From Theropithecus gelada (lineage: Eukaryota; Chordata; Mammalia; Primates; Cercopithecidae): a DNA stretch of 64,000 nucleotides. The stretch is from assembly GCF_003255815.1 (NCBI RefSeq), contig NC_037670.1, forward strand, positions 60,648,960 to 60,712,959. The letters run 5' to 3'. The notes under the pieces are model-generated. The model worked only from the letters and a program-made list of their open reading frames with translations. It had not been told where the DNA came from and searched no databases. The position numbers and the translations under genes were made by a program. Each line of letters begins with the position of its first letter. Position 1 is the first letter of the stretch. Of the stretch, positions 59,401 through 64,000 are shown one piece after another.

Positions 59401-59637
59401 CCCTCACTTAGCTGTCTTCCTCATCTTCCAGAATCCACCCCTTTTCCACCACACTTAGCCATGTTAGCTCCTTGCTGTTCTTTTGACATTTAAGACTGGC
59501 ATATTAAAATTATAATGTAGTATAGTATAATATATGTCATGAAACAATGTTATAATAATTATGAGTTATATACATTCTATACCATATATTTCCTATTTTA
59601 TATATACATAGTGATAATATATAATATATTACATATA
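59401..59637. other. very AT-rich low-complexity stretch
   Basis: 59505-59637 is almost only A and T (TATAATATAT-type) without a fixed unit. The left part is unassigned. Confidence 0.6.
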
Positions 59638-59976
59638 CAGTCATATAACCCATCATGACATTTTGGTAAATGGACCACATATAAGACAGTTGTCCCATAA
59701 GATTATAATAACAGATTTTTTCCTGTATCTTTTCTGTTTAGATATGTTTAGATACGTACATACTTACCGTTGTGTTTTGGTTGCCTACAGTATTCAGTAC
59801 AATAACATGCTGAACAGGAGCAATAGATACACCATACAGCCCAGATGTGTAGTGGACTCTACCATGTAGTTTGTGTAAACGCACTCTATGATATTTTCAC
59901 AATGACAAAATCACATGAAATTCATGGTGTCTGGAAATGCCCACAGGGTTTCCACGTAGCATTCTTGATGCATAAT
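59638..59976 (-). mobile_element. Tigger-type (TcMar) DNA transposon remnant
   Basis: It begins CAGTCATATAACCCATCATG after a TA (59636-59637). TCCCATAAGATTATAATAAC, TATTCAGTACAATAACATGC and GTTTGTGTAAACGCACTCTA follow, the block order of a well-known CAGTCATGTG-ended mariner/Tigger derivative. The right terminal repeat is decayed and its position approximate. Orientation is relative to the consensus I remember. Confidence 0.7.
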
Positions 59977-60189
59977 TCCAGGAAACCTCAGCTTTTGCTC
60001 TTTTAGACTTCTACCGATTGGATGAGACCTACTCTCATTAGCAAGGACAATCTCCTTTATGTAAGGTCAATGATTGCAGATATTAACCACATCTGCAAAG
60101 TAGCTTCACAGCAATATCTAAAGTGGTGTTTGACCAAAAACCTGGGCATCATAATCTTGCCAAGTTGACATATATGCCTAACCATCACA
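59977..60189 (-). mobile_element. MLT2-type ERV-L LTR fragment, antisense
   Basis: Read on the minus strand from 60189: TGTGATGGTTAGGCATATAT, GTCAACTTGGCAAGATTATG, TTTGGTCAAACACCACTTTA, then CTCATCCAATCGG and AAGAGCAAAAGCTGAGGTTT. This is the U3 and middle of an MLT2 LTR. The 3' third is missing. It is a different ERV-L LTR subfamily from that at 60494. Confidence 0.8.
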
Positions 60190-60493
60190 ATTATTCCCTA
60201 CTGCTCCTTTTTAAAATCTACTATTCCAGGAAAGCTTGGCAATATCCCTTTAGACAATCCGCAACACTTTTTTCCTTTATGTTATGGCTCTGTCATTTAT
60301 CTAGATTCCTAGGTTGGCAACTCCTTTCCAAGTGAAGATTCTATTCCTGTTGCTGTGTTCCTACTGTTTCCTACTGATTGTGGCGGTTACTTGGGTACCT
60401 TACAGCATAAAGTCATCCAGGTGGTGTCACTGTAGCATGTACTGAAGATCTAGTCCACTATCAAACTCGCTATGTGGAAGTGGGAAAGAATGC
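60190..60493. other. unassigned sequence
   Basis: About 300 bases with no recognised repeat or gene lie between the two antisense ERV-L LTRs. Confidence 0.45.
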
Positions 60494-61040
60494 TGTATTA
60501 GTCAGGGTTCTCTAGAGAGATAGAACTAATAGGATAGATGTATATATGAAAGGGAGATTATTAAGGAGTATTGACTCACATGATCACAAGGCAAAGTCCC
60601 ACAATAAGCCATCTGCAAGCTAAAGAACAAGGAAGCCATTTCTAGTCCCAAAACCAAAAGTAGGGAAGATGACAGTGCAGCCTTCAGTCTGTAGCAGAAG
60701 GCCTGAAAGCCCCCGGCAAATCTACTTGTGTAATCCGAAGAATCCAAACGCTGAAGATCTTGGAGTCTGATGTTCGAGGGCAGGAAACACCTAGCATGGG
60801 AGAAAGATGAAAGCCAGAAGACTCAACAAGTCAGCTTCTCCCACCTTCTTCTGCCTGCTTTATTCTAGCTGCACTGACAGTTGATTAGATGGTGCCCACC
60901 CACACTGAGGGGGATCTGCCTCTCCCAGTCCACTGACTCAAATGTTAACTTCCTTTAGCAACACCCTCACAGACACACCCAGGAACAATACTTTGTATCT
61001 TTCAATCCAGTTAAATTTACACTTAATATTAGCCATCACA
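60494..61040 (-). mobile_element. 3' LTR of an ERV-L-class provirus, antisense
   Basis: The minus strand begins TGTGATGGCTAATATTAAGT (61040 down) and ends AACCCTGACTAATACA (60494). It is the same family as the solo LTR at 28540 but keeps only a short TA tract in place of the minisatellite (near 60535). It is directly preceded on the minus strand by a polypurine tract and proviral pol sequence. The outer flank AATGC (60489-60493) is the expected target duplication side; the partner lies beyond the window. Confidence 0.92.
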
Positions 61041-61057
61041 AGTCCACCCCTTGTCAC
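61041..61057 (-). other. polypurine tract of the ERV-L provirus
   Basis: The minus strand reads GACAAGGGGTGGACT immediately before the LTR. A purine-rich run against the 3' LTR is where plus-strand DNA synthesis starts in retroviruses. Position and composition support the call. Confidence 0.75.
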
Positions 61058-61115
61058 CTTGAGCCCATACACTTCTCCTGAAATCATACATAATCTCCAA
61101 ATAAAGAAAATAATA

Positions 61116-61420
61116 GGCCAGGGGTTCGGGCTCACGCCTGTAATCCTAACACTTTGGGAGGCCGAGGTGAGTGGATCACCTGAGATCAGGAGTTCGAGAC
61201 CAGCCTGGCCAACATGGTGAAACCCCATCCCACCAAAAATACAAAAATTAGCTGTGTGTGGTGGCAGGCGCCTGTAATCCCAGCTACTCAGGAGGCTGAG
61301 GCAGGAAGATTGTTTAAACTCAGGAGGGGGAGGTTGCAGTGAGCTGAGATCGCACCACTGCACTCCAGTCTGGGCAAAAAGAGTGAAACTCTGTCTCAAT
61401 AATAATAATAATAATAATAA
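61116..61420 (+). mobile_element. Alu SINE (S-like) inside the ERV-L 3' non-coding part, with (AAT)n tail
   Basis: Starts GGCCAGGGGTTCGGGCTCAC with both arms, ending CTCTGTCTC and about seven AAT units (61399-61420). The left flank AAATAATA is itself AAT-like, so the target duplication cannot be separated from the tail. Confidence 0.95.
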
Positions 61421-61851
61421 GGTCATAATTATGCCTAACATAATACAGTTATCCCTTGTACAACTGGAAGCACACTAATCCTTAACCTAAATGCTATTAT
61501 GTAAAGTTAACAACACTTAAATACTGATATAAAGTCAATAAATCTTATGTCACATGATAAAGGAAAAAGAAAATTAAATGAAGATATTTTCTTATTACAA
61601 GTATATTCATGCACAAACATATTCCTAACAAAATCAGGAAAAAATATTCGTGACAATTATAGTCCTCATTTCTGCAGCTGGTCACATGGTCATAGTTGTT
61701 ATTAATGACTACCTTCTTTTGCTACCCATTCTGTATTCCCTTTGCCTTCAGCAAGCACCTCAGGATGTCGTGGTTTTTCTCCTGGTGGAGTGACCCAAAC
61801 CTTCATTCCTGAAGGGTCTGGGCCATCTGTAGTCCTGCCTGGATCGGGCTA
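61421..61851 (-). other. ERV-L 3' non-coding stretch between pol and LTR
   Basis: No domain is readable. It sits between the dUTPase frame and the Alu, polypurine tract and LTR. There is no envelope-like frame, as expected of the family. Confidence 0.6.
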
Positions 61852-62370
61852 TTATAGTTTCCCATTGACCGTAATCACAAGGCATGGTAATACTAAGAGA
61901 CGCTCTAAGTGATCGCCTGTGTTCCACTCATACTCCTCCTCACCTCCATTATGGAGTAGTAAACTGATTTCATCTTGATAGTTGAGGTCAATCACCCCAG
62001 CAAACACTGTAACTCCCTTCTTAACGTGTTGACTTAAAGGTAGGAGGAGCCCAAAGTGTCCAGGTGGCAATCATAACTTCCAGGTTAATTTCATCATTGT
62101 TGTGTCTCCTGGTGGCAGCACTCCTCCCTCTGAAACTAAGACCTCTAGACCAGCAGAATGTAATGTCACAGGAACAGGAAGCAAAAATTTTGCCAATGGA
62201 TCACTAGGGATGATGGCGAGTGGTGCCACTTCTACTTTCACCCCTTGATTCCTGGACCCCTGAATCTCAGTTATGGGAGAAACAGTACCATATATTAGAT
62301 GCTGATTCAGAGCACACACAGCCTTCTGGAGAACTTTGCCACAGCCCTGCAAAGTATTGTCACCTAGTTA
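61852..62370 (-). pseudogene. ERV-L dUTPase domain of pol, one internal stop
   Basis: dUTPase removes dUTP from the nucleotide pool; in ERV-L it is encoded at the 3' end of pol. Two open stretches, 62071-62352 and 61852-62070, lie in the same frame and are separated only by a TGA at 62071-62073. The first carries the motif-1 segment SAGLEVLVSEG and LPPGDTT. The second carries GHFGLLLPLS, the uridine-binding hairpin region AGVIDLNYQDEISLLLHN and a late NTGDHLERLLVLP segment. All are typical of trimeric dUTPases. A TAA at 62368-62370 separates it from integrase. Some usually conserved positions have changed (for example the YxGEI glycine reads D), so function is doubtful even apart from the stops. 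The frame ends near 61852. Confidence 0.88.
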
Positions 62371-62790
62371 GCATTGTAATTGTGACTTCAAAAGGCCATT
62401 CTGCCATTCTATCAATCCATCTGCTTCCAGATGATGGGGAACATGGTAAGACCAGTGAATTCCATGAGCATGAGTCCACTGTCACACTTCTTTAGCTGTA
62501 AAGTGAGTGCTTTGGTCAGAGGCAATGCTGTGTGGTATACCATGACAGTAGATAAGGTATTCCATGAGTCCATGGATGAGAGTCTTGGCAGAAGCACTGC
62601 CTGCAGGATAAGCAAACCCCTATCTAGAGTAAGTGCCTATTCCAGCGAGGACAAACTCTGCCCTTCCCATGATAGAGGAAGTCCAATATAATCAATCTGC
62701 CACCAAGCAGTGGGCTGATCACCCCGAGGGCTCAGTGTTGGTCTGTGTTGCTGGCAAATTGAGCACTCAGCAGTGGCCATAGCCAGGTCA
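62371..62790 (-). pseudogene. ERV-L integrase remnant (zinc end and DDE core)
   Basis: Integrase inserts viral DNA into the host genome. On the minus strand, CSICQQHR (62754-62765 encode CSIC) is the end of the zinc-binding domain. WWQIDYIGLPL holds the first catalytic aspartate (codon 62691-62693). A frameshift follows before AEFVLAGIGTYS. The second aspartate is in ASDQSTHFTAKEV (62515-62517) and the glutamate in GLIEWQNGLLK (62407-62409), 35 residues apart, matching the D,D35E rule. In-frame stops occur after TYSR, after TAKEV and at the end (62368-62370). All three catalytic residues are still encoded, but no continuous protein can be made. Confidence 0.88.
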
Positions 62791-63395
62791 ACCTTGGTGA
62801 ATGTAAGCCCATGTTGCTGAGATCATGCATAACCTCCCTCCCGCCCACCATAGCCACTTTGTTCATGCGCCCATTGGGTGGTGACAGGGGTGGCTGGGAT
62901 ACGGAGCTGAGTGGTGTCCACAGAATGAGTTATTCTATCCACTTAATTATTAAAATCCTCCTCTGCTGAGGTCACCTTTTGGTGAACACTCACATGGGAT
63001 AGAAATATCTTCACAGTTTTTGCCCACTCAGAGAGGTCCATCCACATACCTCTTCCCTAGATTTCCTTGTCACCAATTTTTCAATCATGCTTCTTCCAAG
63101 TCCTTGAACGTCCAGCCAAACCACTCACTGCAGCCCAGAATCAGTATATAATCACGCATCTGACCATTTCTCCTTCCAAGCAAAGTGCACTCCCAGGTTC
63201 TCTGCTCGAAGTTCTGCCCACTTGGAAGATCTCCCTTCACCACTGTCCTTCAGGGATGTCCTAGAAAGGGACTGTAGTGCTGCAGCTGTCCACTTTTGAG
63301 TGGTGTTGGCATATTGTACAGAACCACCTGTGAACCAGGCCCTAGTCTTTTCTTCCTCTGTCCACTGATAATAAGGAACTCCCCATGAGGCCAAC
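62791..63395 (-). pseudogene. ERV-L RNase H remnant
   Basis: RNase H degrades the RNA strand during reverse transcription. An 81-codon open frame (63152-63394) carries a TRAWFTGGS motif, then KWTAAALQSLS and KWAELRAE. In RNase H the motif is normally TDGS; here the first catalytic aspartate is glycine (codon 63326-63328, GAT to GGT by one transition). The second-motif glutamate (AELRA) is present. The rest towards 62791 is broken by stops and was not resolved into a continuous frame. Confidence 0.82.
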
Positions 63396-64000
63396 GGTGC
63401 AGGGTGACAGGAGTAGAGACCATGGGCATTTGAGCCACTTCCTCATGTAACTTACTTGGGCCTTCAGGATCTGCTCAAACTTGATCACGTATATACCATT
63501 TCTATTTGATGATGGAAGGCTGCTGCTCATGACAGCAGGGTGCTTTCTGACCCAGTTCATGACAGACAGCTCAGGTCACATGGTAACTTAATGACCCATA
63601 ATCAAATGTTCAGTTTCCACCAAAGCCCAGTAACAGACCAAGAGCTGTCTCTCAAAAGGAGAGTCGTTATCTGCAGAAGATGGCAGAGCCTTGCTTCAAA
63701 ATCCTGGAGGCCTCTGGTATGATTCACCTATGCGGGCCTACCAAAGTCTCCAAGCAGCTTCCCTATCTAGCAGTGACACCTCAAGCACCATTGGATCTGC
63801 TGGGTCATATGGCCCAAGTGGCAGAGCAGCTTGCACAGCAGCCTGGACCTGTTGTGGAGCTTTCCCCTGTTCTGGATCCCACTCAAAACCAGCAGCCTGT
63901 TGGATCACTTGATAAATGGGCCAGAGTAACACACCCAAATGAGGAATGTGTTGCCTCCAAAATCCAAACAGGCCCACTAGGCATTGTGACTCTTTCTTCG
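63396..64000 (-). pseudogene. ERV-L reverse transcriptase C-terminal (connection) remnant, partial
   Basis: The frame at 63738-63977 reads GLFGFWRQHIPHLGVLLWPI, then QAAGFEWDPEQ and LGPYDPADPMVLEVS. This has the usual pattern of the retroviral RT thumb/connection (a GFxRxxIP opening, LxxPxY, F.W...Q, and a D...LE segment). The polymerase active site lies upstream in the provirus, beyond the window edge. The stretch 63396-63737 is the decayed link to RNase H. Confidence 0.85.

Larger units (their letters stand above)
61041..64000 (-). mobile_element. ERV-L (HERV-L-type) proviral internal region, 3' part, runs off the window
   Basis: Proceeding on the minus strand from 64000: RT connection, RNase H, zinc-binding and core integrase, dUTPase, a non-coding stretch of about 0.8 kb holding an Alu, polypurine tract and LTR. 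A dUTPase after integrase and the absence of env are hallmarks of ERV-L (class III, spuma-related). Stops and at least one frameshift break pol. The RT active site, gag and 5' LTR lie, if present, beyond 64000. Confidence 0.92.

Noticed and set aside
60938..61441. 167-codon minus frame
   Set aside because: It runs through the complement of an Alu (the familiar Alu-derived residue pattern) into ERV-L sequence. A repeat artefact.
62412..62615. 67-codon minus frame over integrase taken as a separate protein
   Set aside because: It is in a different frame from the integrase motifs; it is a shadow of that domain.

Overview
The window is primate, most likely human, nuclear DNA. The evidence is about seventeen Alu elements (a primate-specific SINE), L1PA- and L1PB-type LINE-1 copies, a HERV9-type LTR (LTR12), MaLR and ERV-L LTRs, and older MIR, L2, L1M, Tigger and MER5-like remnants. 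The background is AT-rich and CpG-poor. I see no host protein-coding exon, no tRNA, rRNA or other structured RNA gene, and no CpG island. Nothing bacterial is present, so operons, RBSs and CRISPR do not apply. The readable frames longer than about 60 codons are either inside transposon-derived sequence or look like chance. This looks like intergenic or deep intronic DNA, built by successive insertions.

Layout. 0-5 kb: a Tigger-like DNA transposon split by an Alu, then two ERV-type LTRs. 5-14 kb: mostly ancient L1M copies in + orientation, broken by Alus and an L2 fragment. 15.5-16.3 kb: a 5'-truncated LTR12 with five CCAAT boxes spaced 24-25 bp apart. 17.8-27 kb: an Alu-dense zone with an L1PA tail, an inverted Alu pair, a stacked Alu pair, and an antisense LTR followed by a proline-tRNA-like primer binding site. 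28.5-29.2 kb: a solo ERV-L LTR with an exact 5-bp target duplication (CCCAT) and a 36-bp minisatellite. 29-46 kb: mainly unassigned sequence with MIR, L2, MER5A, a long (TTTC)n tract and a MaLR internal region plus LTR. 47-50 kb: an antisense MaLR LTR and an antisense L1M 5' region, each holding an Alu.

51.1-57.7 kb: a full-length but dead L1 of L1PB type between exact 14-bp target duplications. 58.4-58.7 kb: an antisense 5'-truncated L1PA, also with an exact 14-bp duplication. 59.1-60.2 kb: an L2 piece, a Tigger-like element and an MLT2-like LTR. 60.5-64.0 kb: the 3' part of an ERV-L (class III) provirus in antisense. In provirus order it has RT connection, RNase H, integrase, dUTPase, polypurine tract and 3' LTR; the 5' part lies beyond the window. 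Its pol reading frame is broken by stops and at least one frameshift.

No gene set here works together as a living system. I found no convincing undescribed system. The most useful leads are the ERV-L dUTPase remnant, the TSD-bounded full-length L1PB, the LTR12 promoter-type repeats, the minisatellite in the solo LTR, the (TTTC)n tract and a 17-bp-arm hairpin. Repeat names rest on recognising consensus patterns by eye. Subfamily names and many outer boundaries are approximate unless a target duplication is stated.
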